Below are positions 1 to 5,875 of a stretch of DNA of 11,239 nt, piece after piece (positions within the stretch are counted from its first letter, which is position 1; every line of letters begins with the position of its first letter). The notes below the pieces were generated by a model. It did not search any database, had not been told where the DNA came from, and saw nothing but the letters and a program-made list of their open reading frames with translations. The DNA lies in the NCBI GenBank assembly GCA_002793355.1, contig PFQB01000017.1:1-11239 (forward strand). Reading direction: 5' to 3'. Both the position numbers and the translations under genes were made by a program. This DNA comes from Candidatus Dojkabacteria bacterium CG_4_10_14_0_2_um_filter_Dojkabacteria_WS6_41_15 (lineage in GTDB: Bacteria > Patescibacteriota > Dojkabacteria > GCA-002793355).

Positions 1-84
1 GTGGTATCTTCCGCCTTTACATGCTCTTCGAGCATGACCAGCTTCGCTGGCTTAGCTTCATCCCCGGGCGATGCCCGCGGTATT
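1..84 (-). repeat. Multi-hairpin repeat element, copy 1 (minus orientation)
   Basis: Read on the minus strand from 84, the element starts AATACCGCG (84-76). It folds a head hairpin (CGGGC-ATC-GCCCG, 77-65, extendable by CC/GG past one G-G mismatch) and continues with GGATGAAGC (63-55). Two perfect mini-hairpins follow: CCAGC-GAA-GCTGG (50-38) and ATGCTC-GAA-GAGCAT (35-21). Both loops are GAA closed by C-G; the first contains GCGAAGC, a heptamer known to form an extraordinarily stable DNA mini-hairpin. The tail GATACCAC reaches base 1, so the element may continue outside the window. The two 9-nt blocks and the head/tandem-hairpin order recur at 290-404 in inverted orientation, which makes this a repeat family rather than a chance fold. 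It resembles REP-like or IS200/IS605-end substrates of Y1 transposases, but no transposase is in the window. Confidence 0.7.
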
Positions 85-228
85 AAGCAAGGACGTAATA
101 ACAAAATCTTGATTTCTTCCAAAGTATGAACTTCCGCTATCATCTGAAATTGTCGCGAAAAACATAGTAACTGCAAATGCACTATTTGCAAGAAAGGAGG
201 TAGCAACCATAACTATATATTCAACCAT
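58..228 (-). CDS. Possible small membrane or exported peptide (56 aa), unrecognised
   Basis: This is an open frame of 56 codons starting at ATG 228, just after two in-frame stops (TGA, TAG), and ending in TGA at 58-60. The first ~25 residues are strongly hydrophobic (MVEYIVMVATSFLANSAFAV), like a membrane anchor or a signal sequence ending SAFA. A polar part with ISDDSGSSYFG follows. A -10-like TATGAT (240-235) lies 6 nt before the ATG, the geometry used by other genes here, but no -35 or ribosome binding site is convincing. Against it: the last eight codons (NTAGIARG, stop) are supplied by the repeat element at 1-84; the second element gives a matching C-terminal NTA...RG-stop to an even shorter frame on the other strand; and no secure gene in the window stops with TGA. 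It may be a small gene, a decayed gene overrun by the repeat, or chance. No family was recognised. Confidence 0.25.
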   Translation of the reverse strand: MVEYIVMVATSFLANSAFAVTMFFATISDDSGSSYFGRNQDFVITSLLNTAGIARG

Positions 229-289
229 GGTACTATCATATATAATATCGTTTGAAGCCTTAATCGTGTTGGGGTTATTTCGAGCTCCA

Positions 290-404
290 AATACCGCGAA
301 GTCTTTGCCTCGCGGATGAAGCGAATTAGGCGAGAAATATTAATACCCTGCAAAGCGTAGCTTTGCTTGCAACGTAGTTGCATGTGGTCTCTGCCACAGG
401 GTAT
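290..404 (+). repeat. Multi-hairpin repeat element, copy 2, ending in a cloverleaf
   Basis: The element starts AATACCGCG (290-298), has a head hairpin CCGCGA/TCGCGG (294-299 with 310-315) and then GGATGAAGC (314-322), the same two blocks in the same order as on the minus strand of 1-84. After an unstructured spacer (323-342) comes a compact cloverleaf. The outer stem ATACCC/GGGTAT (343-348 with 399-404) encloses three hairpins: GCAAAGC-GTA-GCTTTGC (350-366), TGCAAC-GTA-GTTGCA (368-382) and TGTGG-(6 nt)-CCACA (383-398). The first two have GTA triloops closed by C-G, again the stable GNA class and again on the strand that starts AATACCGCG. The element ends 14 bp beyond the AbiEii stop codon. 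It could also shape the 3' end of that mRNA, though the minus strand has no T-run after the hairpins. Confidence 0.75.
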
Positions 405-418
405 GTTTATTTGTGGTA

Positions 419-1699
419 CTACCTTAATAAGTCATCAAGCTCACACGAAAGAAGCGCTGATTTATTTAAAACGATTTGTTCTTTTAAATCTAAATCTTTT
501 GCAGTCATTCGAATAACCTTTGTGCTAATTTTGTCACCAAGAATAATATTGTTAACCTTTCTAAAATAGTTTTCAGTTTTGATGTAAAGTAAGGTTGCAT
601 ATTTCCTAAGCTTTTCTTTAATGTCAGGGCTATTCCTCAAGATGTTTCCAAAATCAATAAGTTCGTCCAATTCCTTGAGTGCTTTTGTTGGCAGCTCCCC
701 TTCTTTAAAGTCAATCCAATAGGCACTGAGAGTATATTCTACTCTCACGTTCTTCAATTCCTCTGTTGAATACTTAAATACAAAAAAGAAGTTATCGGTA
801 TAAAAGTCTTGGGACACGCTCACACCTTCGAAATTCGTTATTGTTTGTATCTTGTAATCAGCAAGGAATTGAAAATAACTATCTCGCCAATTTTGTAGCC
901 AATGCTTTATGTAAATTGTATCAACAAACAATGGAAAAAGATCCTGTTTAAGATTCTCATCACTTACTTTGTTCATTTGAAAGGTGAGTCTATCAAAAAG
1001 AGTGCGAATATCCTTTACGTTAATATCTTTTGCGGATAAATAATCGAAGTCAGGAACAATTCTTTTATTCATGTACCAAAGCAAGTCGTATATGTCACGA
1101 CCCTTTTCTTCGTAAATCTGTCCACCAACATCGCGTTTTCCTCTTAAAAATATTGCAGCAATCTTACTCGCCATCAGAGCAGACATATTGTATGTAAGTA
1201 TCACAAACGAGAATTGGTTCCTCGTAATTGGCCGGCGTTCAGTCACTGTCTTTTTAGCCACAAAGTTGTTCAAATCAATTTTGACATGGATTTGTTTTGA
1301 CGATTGATCCAACTTTAATTCTTCGCCAATAGCAAATTTTAGAAGTAACCCCCTATTTGTAACAACTTTTATTACTAAAAAATTTTCCGTTGCCCCATAA
1401 GTACTTCGGAAGTATCGCTCAATCTCGTTTTTTAGTTCAGTTAGAAGATTTTCAGTAACATTTTCTTCAACCTCAAAATCCAAATCCACTGACATTCGAT
1501 TAAGCCCATGAATAATACGCAGAGCAGATCCTCCATACATTATCCACTTACTATACGTCGGATGGTGGTATATGAAATTGAGTACATAGTACTGTAGCTC
1601 CTCTTTGAGTATATTCTGTTGAGTCTCTCCACTAATCCCTGCAGTGGAAACGGCTTCCTCCAGTCTGTTTTTTAGAATTGTTAGGATTTGATTACTCAT
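419..1699 (-). CDS. abiEii: AbiEii-type nucleotidyltransferase toxin (type IV toxin-antitoxin)
   Basis: This is a 426-residue protein of the AbiEii/AbiGii nucleotidyltransferase family (DUF1814), the toxin of AbiE abortive-infection/type IV toxin-antitoxin systems. Family toxins use an NTP-dependent nucleotidyltransferase fold; some related toxins modify tRNA 3' ends. Visible motifs are the nucleotidyltransferase signature GGSALR (56-61) followed by R68 and SVDLDF, with the catalytic-type acidic pair D72/D74; a third acidic motif KIDLN (140-144); and the family's downstream K179-IAAIFLRGKR and GRDIYDL (200-206) block. About 130 residues after the conserved core (roughly 290-426) match nothing I recognise and make it longer than the usual ~300-residue toxin. 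The start ATG at 1699 overlaps the last 8 nt of the antitoxin gene, implying translational coupling; no separate ribosome binding site is needed or clear. The repeat element at 290-404 lies just downstream. Confidence 0.85.
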   Translation of the reverse strand: MSNQILTILKNRLEEAVSTAGISGETQQNILKEELQYYVLNFIYHHPTYSKWIMYGGSALRIIHGLNRMSVDLDFEVEENVTENLLTELKNEIERYFRSTYGATENFLVIKVVTNRGLLLKFAIGEELKLDQSSKQIHVKIDLNNFVAKKTVTERRPITRNQFSFVILTYNMSALMASKIAAIFLRGKRDVGGQIYEEKGRDIYDLLWYMNKRIVPDFDYLSAKDINVKDIRTLFDRLTFQMNKVSDENLKQDLFPLFVDTIYIKHWLQNWRDSYFQFLADYKIQTITNFEGVSVSQDFYTDNFFFVFKYSTEELKNVRVEYTLSAYWIDFKEGELPTKALKELDELIDFGNILRNSPDIKEKLRKYATLLYIKTENYFRKVNNIILGDKISTKVIRMTAKDLDLKEQIVLNKSALLSCELDDLLR

Positions 1700-2303
1700 A
1701 TTTCTTTAACATTAAATATAATTTTGTTAATTCATCTTTACTTAGTTCATCAACATCAATTCTAAGATCTTCTGCCATCATCAACACATCTCTTCTGGAA
1801 TACCCCCGAAAGCCACGTGTCTTGAAATACAATAAGTCAAAGATCGCTTTCGAAGGTGTTGCAATAAAAAAGTCAAAATCGCTTTTTAGTAATTGAAAAT
1901 CGCAAAAGGCCCTTTTGTCAATTGATTGATACTGGAAAGTCCCTATTTTGGTGACGTAATTTCGTGTAACTTTCAAGGATACAGAAGTAGTTGAGTGAAT
2001 GACTTCTGTTGTTAGATTGTAATACTGAAGCGCCGTCCAAGAACTAACGTATGAAGGACTTCTGAGAATATTCGCAAGATATAATCTATACGAATCGGTG
2101 CTCCTTCTCGCATCTGCAAAAGCTGCAGACACATACATTCCTTTTTTAACTTGATAGATCTCCTTATATTTGATAAAGCGACTTATGTAGGTTGACACCG
2201 TTGAATTCTTAATGCCCAACTGTAAACCCAGTTGAGAAACTGTGTTCTTGTTGAAGTATGGTAGAACTTTTAATTGTTCTAAGAGGTTGTATTTGCTTTT
2301 CAT
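1692..2303 (-). CDS. abiEi: AbiEi-type antitoxin / transcriptional regulator
   Basis: This 203-residue protein has an N-terminal winged-helix DNA-binding region (about residues 1-60: LLEQLKVLPYFNKNTVSQLG, then an STVSTYISRFIKYKEI recognition-helix region and the wing KKGMYV). The C-terminal part is typical of AbiEi (SSWTALQYYNL; ...FIATPSKAIFDLLYFK). AbiEi proteins neutralise the AbiEii toxin without binding it and repress their own operon. I place the start at ATG 2303 and not at the upstream in-frame ATG 2444, because a strong promoter (2345-2316) lies between them. The extra 47 codons would span that promoter and the S1 terminator and read as non-protein-like sequence. The gene ends TAA at 1692-1694, inside the toxin start region (8-nt overlap), the standard antitoxin-first AbiE order. 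Confidence 0.85.
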   Translation of the reverse strand: MKSKYNLLEQLKVLPYFNKNTVSQLGLQLGIKNSTVSTYISRFIKYKEIYQVKKGMYVSAAFADARRSTDSYRLYLANILRSPSYVSSWTALQYYNLTTEVIHSTTSVSLKVTRNYVTKIGTFQYQSIDKRAFCDFQLLKSDFDFFIATPSKAIFDLLYFKTRGFRGYSRRDVLMMAEDLRIDVDELSKDELTKLYLMLKKYE

Positions 2304-2308
2304 AATTA

Positions 2309-2345
2309 TGACACTATTGTACCATACCAGATTTAGGAATGTCAA
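2309..2345 (-). promoter_or_regulatory. Promoter of the abiE operon
   Basis: On the minus strand there is a consensus -35 TTGACA (2345-2340), an 18-bp spacer ending TGG (extended -10), and -10 TACAAT (2321-2316). Transcription should begin near 2309, about 6 nt before the antitoxin ATG at 2303, so the mRNA is near-leaderless. TGACA in the -35 and TGTCA just after the -10 (2314-2310 region) form a short inverted repeat flanking the core promoter, a possible operator for AbiEi autoregulation; at only 5 bp per arm this is weak. Confidence 0.7.
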
Positions 2346-2398
2346 AAGCACGATATGCCTCAAATACATACTTCGCTTGAATGCATCCCTACACAACG

Positions 2399-2423
2399 AA
2401 AAAGCGGGAGTTTCCTCCCGCTT
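2399..2423 (-). terminator. Intrinsic terminator of the S1 gene
   Basis: The minus strand has the perfect 9-bp stem AAGCGGGAG / CTCCCGCTT (2423-2415 with 2410-2402) closed by a GAAA tetraloop and running into five T residues (2403-2399). It lies about 33 nt after the S1 stop codon. No T-run exists on the plus strand, so it works in one direction and insulates abiE from S1 transcription. Confidence 0.9.
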
Positions 2424-2455
2424 CTCCGCCTTAATTTTCACCAAGTATTTTACTC

Positions 2456-3649
2456 TTAGCTTTCTGCTGTTTTATTTGACTTGACTCGCTTCAAGCTTAA
2501 GCTCAAGTGTCTTTCCGTCTCGGAAATCGAGAGAATTGATACTTTAACTTCTTGCCCTGGAGAGACAATATCAGATGGGTTGCGGACCAGCTTGTCTGAA
2601 AGTTCAGAAATGTGAATCAATCCGTTGATACCGTCATCGATACGAACAAATGCTCCATATTCCACAACACCTTCGACAACACCGTCGACCACTTCACCAA
2701 TCTTGTACTTCTTGATTCGGCCCTTCCAAGGATCATCAATCAGTCGCTTGACGCTATATGCGATTCTGCGACCACCTTCTTTGATCTCGAGAACCATAAC
2801 CTTGACGTCATCTCCAACGTTATAAAGTCGACCAACGTCGGTAACTTTATCCCACGAGAGTTCGGACAAGTGAACCAAGCCCTCTAAGCCTGAAGTATTC
2901 ACGAAAATACCGTAAGGAGTAATGGCGGTAACTTTACCGTCCAAAATGTCCCCTTCTTTAATCTTCTTGAGAAGCTTCTCTTTTGCTGCCATGTCTGACC
3001 CGAACGTCACCTGCTTTTCGGAAAGAATGATTCGGCTGCGTTCACGATCAAGTTCAATAATCTTGACCTTGATTTTCTCGCCAAGAAGCTGCGTCAATCG
3101 TTGTTGAACGACTGAGGTAACATCTTTACCGTACATTTTTTTACCGCTCTCGAATATTCTGGCTGGATCCAACTGTGACGTTGGAATAAAACCACGAACT
3201 CCTTCGTAAAGTTCGCAAATGACACCACCTGTGTTGACTTCTACGACGGTTGCGTCAAGAATGTCTCCATTTCGTGATGATTTCTCTAGGTCGAACCAGA
3301 TACGGACTTCCTCAGTTCTCTTTAATGAAAGAACCAAACTTCCGTCTTTACTTTCTGAGTAAACGACATAGACAAGAATTGGATCGCCGACCTTAATGGC
3401 ATCGACATCTACAACCTTGCTTTTTAGTTCGCGTCCGGCAATAAGCCCTTCGCTTCGGCCACCAACATCAACTACCAGAACGCCTGGATCTTTGTTAATA
3501 ACCACACCTTCGACAATATCGCCAGTTTTTAACTGTTTGTACGTTCGTACCACTGCCGCGATTTGCTCATCAAAACTTGTTGCAACGGGAAGCTGAGCTG
3601 ACTTGGCAGTTGCAATCTTCTTTGTACTGGACATAATCGTTTTATTCAT
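2456..3649 (-). CDS. rpsA: 30S ribosomal protein S1 (four S1 domains)
   Basis: This is bacterial ribosomal protein bS1, which binds mRNA on the small subunit and helps load structured or SD-poor messages. It has four OB-fold S1 domains, at about residues 42-112, 127-213, 232-303 and 316-388 (numbered from the start chosen here). Domain 3 has the classic YGIFVNTSGLEGLVHLSELS and domain 4 the YGAFVRIDDGINGLIHISEL core; the C-terminal pair is closest to consensus. About 397 residues is shorter than six-domain proteobacterial S1 but normal for many other bacteria. The start is uncertain. ATG 3649 (MNKTIM) follows the second leader hairpin; ATG 3634 is the next option. An upstream in-frame ATG at 3676 would make the repeat itself coding (MIIASEVSN) and is less likely. 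It has its own promoter (3746-) and a strong terminator (2399-2423). Confidence 0.92.
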   Translation of the reverse strand: MNKTIMSSTKKIATAKSAQLPVATSFDEQIAAVVRTYKQLKTGDIVEGVVINKDPGVLVVDVGGRSEGLIAGRELKSKVVDVDAIKVGDPILVYVVYSESKDGSLVLSLKRTEEVRIWFDLEKSSRNGDILDATVVEVNTGGVICELYEGVRGFIPTSQLDPARIFESGKKMYGKDVTSVVQQRLTQLLGEKIKVKIIELDRERSRIILSEKQVTFGSDMAAKEKLLKKIKEGDILDGKVTAITPYGIFVNTSGLEGLVHLSELSWDKVTDVGRLYNVGDDVKVMVLEIKEGGRRIAYSVKRLIDDPWKGRIKKYKIGEVVDGVVEGVVEYGAFVRIDDGINGLIHISELSDKLVRNPSDIVSPGQEVKVSILSISETERHLSLSLKRVKSNKTAES

Positions 3650-3708
3650 ATTACTCACTTCGCTCGCAATAATCATTTGTACTCATATTGCTTACTACGC
3701 TCGCAATA
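3636..3708 (-). repeat. Tandem duplicated hairpin-plus-ATG unit in the S1 leader
   Basis: On the minus strand two adjacent units, 3708-3672 (37 nt) and 3671-3636 (36 nt), align along their whole length. Both read TATTGCGAGCGNAGTNAG, then NAATATGANTA. The first 23 nt of each folds: TATTGC pairs with GCAATA (copy 1, 3708-3686) or GTAATA (copy 2, 3671-3649, one G-T), with an internal loop and a C-GTA-G or C-GAA-G triloop at the tip. The ATG of each unit starts at the last paired base. The unit sits between the Shine-Dalgarno sequence and the S1 coding region. Confidence 0.75.
3651..3686 (-). CDS. Possible 11-codon leader peptide of the S1 gene
   Basis: ATG 3686, directly at the base of leader hairpin 1, opens the frame MSTNDYCERSE and stops at TAA 3653-3651, one nucleotide before the S1 ATG at 3649 (TAATATG). 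If hairpin 1 folds, the Shine-Dalgarno AAAGGAG (3723-3717) comes to about 8 nt from this ATG, which is good spacing. Translation could then terminate at TAA and restart at S1. It could equally be an accident of the duplicated repeat; the peptide resembles nothing known to me. Confidence 0.3.
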   Translation of the reverse strand: MSTNDYCERSE

Positions 3709-3716
3709 GAAAAAAT

Positions 3717-3723
3717 CTCCTTT
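3717..3723 (-). promoter_or_regulatory. Shine-Dalgarno sequence of the S1 leader
   Basis: AAAGGAG on the minus strand is the only strong Shine-Dalgarno sequence I see ahead of a gene here. It is 30 nt from ATG 3686 and 67 nt from ATG 3649, too far in linear sequence; the intervening hairpins must be folded, or the duplicated unit was inserted between it and the original start. Confidence 0.6.
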
Positions 3724-3733
3724 GTGTTTTTGT

Positions 3734-3746
3734 TTGCGCAATTATA
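3734..3746 (-). promoter_or_regulatory. Promoter -10 of the S1 gene
   Basis: The minus strand has an extended -10 TGGTATAAT with TATAAT at 3746-3741; no good -35 is present at 17-18 bp. The start point should be near 3734. That gives a 5' leader of about 85 nt to ATG 3649, unlike the near-zero leaders predicted for neighbouring genes. Confidence 0.55.
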
Positions 3747-3802
3747 CCATAGTGAAGATGATTTCGTATATATTACAGGACCTCCCACCGTACCATAGTT
3801 TT

Positions 3803-5230
3803 CTACAGTAGCAATGGCACCGGACCTGCGGAAGTATCGATTACACGGACCTTTTTCTCTGTCAAGCGGTCTCGCAGTTCGTCGGCCTTGCTCCAATCTT
3901 TCGCTTTTTTGGCGTTTTCTCGGTCATTTAATAATTCGTTGATTTCTGCAATCTCGTCTTTCGAAAATTCTGTGTAAATCGTATCTGTTTTTTCTAAACG
4001 CAAACCAAGCACTTGGTCAAAATCGAACAACAGTGCGAGTCTTACCTCGTTGGGTAATTCCTTCCTTTTCACCACTTCCCACATGACCGATAAGGCGCCA
4101 GGCGAATTAAGATCGTCCGCCAAAAATGCCGCAAATCTTTCTTTAAGTTCGTGTCCACTTACATCGGGCAATGTTTTTTCGTGCGTTAACGTTAGCAATA
4201 TTGCCGCTTGCTCATTAATCAACTGACGCGCAGAACGTGCTCCTTCTAAAGACTCCCACGTGAAATTCTGCGGAAATCGATAGTGTGCTTGCAGCGCAAA
4301 ATATCGAAAATCCAGCGGATCAAACCCCTTGTCAATAATATCCTTTAACACATAAAAAGTTCCAGCACTTTTCGACATTTTTTTATTGTTTACTTTTAGA
4401 AACTCACCATGAAGCCAGTAATGCGCCAATGGCTTTCCGGTTGCTGCTTCCGATTGTGCGATTTCATTAGGATGATGAATGGTAATGTGATCGATACCAC
4501 CCGTGTGAATGTCGATTGTATCGCCAAGATATTTCATCGCCATTGCAGAACACTCGATATGCCAGCCTGGAAACCCCTTACCCCAAGGCGAGTCCCACAT
4601 CATCACGCTTTCTTGATCAAGTTGCCACATACGAAAATCCGCTGGGTTACGCTTATCCGGATCGACTACGACCTCATCGCGAACGCCGGCATTTTTATCA
4701 TCCAATTTTTGTCCTGAAAACTCAAAATACTTTGGGAATTTTGAAACATCAAAATACACGGCATGTTCCGTTTTATAGGCAAACCCCTTTTCTTCGAGCA
4801 TTTTTATCAACGCAATCATCTCGGGAATGTGTTTTGTCGCAGGAGAAATTACGGTCGGGCGTTCAATATTCAGTGAATCTGCATCGTGAAGGAAAAGCTC
4901 CGTGTACATATCTGCAATTTCTTGGCCAGTAATTTCTTTGCCCTTTTCTTTCTCTCGTTTCAAGGCCTTCATCATTTTATCTTCGCCCAAGTCGGCATCA
5001 CTGGTCATTTGACCAACATCCGTGGTGTTCATCACACGCTTGACGCCATAACCAAGATACTTTAACGAACGTGTGAGCAAGTCCCACTCAACATAGATTT
5101 TCAAATTCCCGATATGCGCATCAAAATAAACCGTTGGTCCACAGGTGTACAACGTCACTTCCTTCGGATTAATCGGGACGAACTCTTCGAGCTTGCGAGA
5201 GTGAGTGTTGTAAAAGTGTAGTTTTGCCAT
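3803..5230 (-). CDS. cysS: Cysteinyl-tRNA synthetase
   Basis: This class I aminoacyl-tRNA synthetase charges tRNA-Cys with cysteine using ATP in the cytoplasm. All signatures are present in 475 residues, the normal length: the N-terminal TCGPTVY with zinc ligand C30, HIGN (39-42), GWHIECSAMA with C227, GGIDHITIHHPNE with H252 and E256 (completing the C-C-H-E zinc site that senses the cysteine thiol), and KMSKS (284-288). The C-terminus has the usual anticodon-binding region ending KDWSKADELRDRL...VIDTSAGP. ATG 5230 is the natural start (MAKLHFYNT) and sits 5 nt after a TATAAT, so the mRNA may be leaderless. It is 31 bp downstream of the HD-domain gene in the same direction. No clear terminator follows it; S1 has its own promoter 57-60 bp beyond its stop. 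Confidence 0.97.
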   Translation of the reverse strand: MAKLHFYNTHSRKLEEFVPINPKEVTLYTCGPTVYFDAHIGNLKIYVEWDLLTRSLKYLGYGVKRVMNTTDVGQMTSDADLGEDKMMKALKREKEKGKEITGQEIADMYTELFLHDADSLNIERPTVISPATKHIPEMIALIKMLEEKGFAYKTEHAVYFDVSKFPKYFEFSGQKLDDKNAGVRDEVVVDPDKRNPADFRMWQLDQESVMMWDSPWGKGFPGWHIECSAMAMKYLGDTIDIHTGGIDHITIHHPNEIAQSEAATGKPLAHYWLHGEFLKVNNKKMSKSAGTFYVLKDIIDKGFDPLDFRYFALQAHYRFPQNFTWESLEGARSARQLINEQAAILLTLTHEKTLPDVSGHELKERFAAFLADDLNSPGALSVMWEVVKRKELPNEVRLALLFDFDQVLGLRLEKTDTIYTEFSKDEIAEINELLNDRENAKKAKDWSKADELRDRLTEKKVRVIDTSAGPVPLLL

Positions 5231-5235
5231 AGGAG

Positions 5236-5264
5236 ATTATACTCTACAAGGACAAAAAAGTTTA
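5236..5264 (-). promoter_or_regulatory. Probable cysS promoter giving a leaderless mRNA
   Basis: A perfect -10 TATAAT (5241-5236) lies 5 nt before the cysS ATG at 5230; a weak -35 TAAACT (5264-5259) is 17 bp upstream, overlapping the stop of the HD gene. The expected start point coincides with the ATG. The sequence between -10 and ATG (CTCCT) is the reverse of a ribosome binding site. Confidence 0.5.
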
Positions 5265-5861
5265 CGAAAGATACCTCTCCCTCAGACGACTAGTCAATCT
5301 ATGCGCGAGTTCTTTTGAAGAATCAAAGCAAAAGAACTCTTTCATTTCAATGTTGTTCTCCTGATCAACGATGTGATCTAAAATTGTACCAGTCCCATTT
5401 AGATAATCAGACAAAAAACCGTACTCGTCATAGCGCCAAAGTTTGTCCGCGTCTCGCATAGCCCCTTCGTTATCATTAACGAAACCTCTTCGCGTATCAT
5501 GCTGAGCAATGATATCAAGCACTTCGGGAATCGCTTCCTTTTGGTACTGTACCTTCCGCAGCAGCTTATTTGCTAACGCTACGCCTTTCTCTTGATGAGC
5601 AAGCCGAGCTTTGAGCTTCGCCTCCGCAGAAGTATCAAATCGGAAAATAGCCATGCGATCACGCAAAGGAACGCCGGACCAACCAATATCGTGGAGAATT
5701 GCAGCAGGAATGACAATATTGAGATTACACCGCTCAACAGTACAAACAAGACGTGCATATATAGTCACGACGAACGCGTGGCCCTTGTCATTGCGTTTAT
5801 CCTGAAATGGCAACGCCTCCTTCCATAGGGGAACATATTCATTGTCTATCACATATCTCAT
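5262..5861 (-). CDS. HD-domain phosphohydrolase
   Basis: This 199-residue soluble protein belongs to the HD metal-dependent phosphohydrolase superfamily, whose members cleave nucleotides, cyclic dinucleotides or other phosphoesters. The expected ligands appear in order: H28, the HD doublet H57-D58 (AAILHDIGW), H89, H121-D122 (IIAQHDTRRG) and D137/D139 in RDADKLWR. The extra histidines suggest a two-metal site. No second domain (RelA/SpoT, GAF or nucleotidyltransferase) is present, so the substrate cannot be named. The start ATG 5861 follows the stop of the stalk-protein gene by 14 bp, with only a weak AAGAG-type Shine-Dalgarno, and no promoter is seen. It is probably co-transcribed from the promoter at 6731-6703, with cysS 31 bp behind it. 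The link between a surface protein, this hydrolase and CysS looks positional only. Confidence 0.8.
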   Translation of the reverse strand: MRYVIDNEYVPLWKEALPFQDKRNDKGHAFVVTIYARLVCTVERCNLNIVIPAAILHDIGWSGVPLRDRMAIFRFDTSAEAKLKARLAHQEKGVALANKLLRKVQYQKEAIPEVLDIIAQHDTRRGFVNDNEGAMRDADKLWRYDEYGFLSDYLNGTGTILDHIVDQENNIEMKEFFCFDSSKELAHRLTSRLRERYLS

Positions 5862-5875
5862 TGCGAATAAGTCTC

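Noticed and set aside
191..211. Strong anti-SD complement AGAAAGGAGG on the plus strand with an ATA codon 8 nt downstream
   Set aside because: No ATG, GTG or TTG at proper spacing; the frame that follows gives about 36 codons ending in the repeat. It falls inside the minus-strand 56-codon frame and is probably coincidental.
227..319. 30-codon plus-strand ORF from ATG 227 to TGA 319
   Set aside because: Too short, with no promoter or usable ribosome binding site, and its last third is repeat-element sequence.
343..404. Cloverleaf fold as a tRNA gene
   Set aside because: It has the right general shape but is only 62 nt, with triloops, no T-loop GTTC consensus, no 7-nt anticodon loop and no CCA; it is better explained as the tail of the repeat element.
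2304..2444. Extended N-terminus of the AbiEi antitoxin starting at ATG 2444
   Set aside because: It would place the strong TTGACA/TACAAT promoter and part of the S1 terminator within coding sequence; the family-like protein begins at MKSKYNLLEQL.
3786..3802. Second ACTATGGTA next to the cysS stop, similar to the one in the S1 promoter, as a possible operator repeat
   Set aside because: Only 9 nt shared, no symmetry, and one copy directly follows the cysS stop; this is too little to support a binding site.
3651..3896. 81-codon minus-strand ORF across the cysS end and S1 leader
   Set aside because: Its upstream part is an out-of-frame reading of the cysS C-terminus and promoter; only the last 11 codons have a plausible start, and these are treated as a possible leader peptide.
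4409..4932. Overlapping plus-strand ORFs of about 100-140 codons opposite cysS
   Set aside because: They lie entirely antisense to a fully supported cysS with all catalytic motifs; compositions rich in His, Arg and Pro look like shadow frames.
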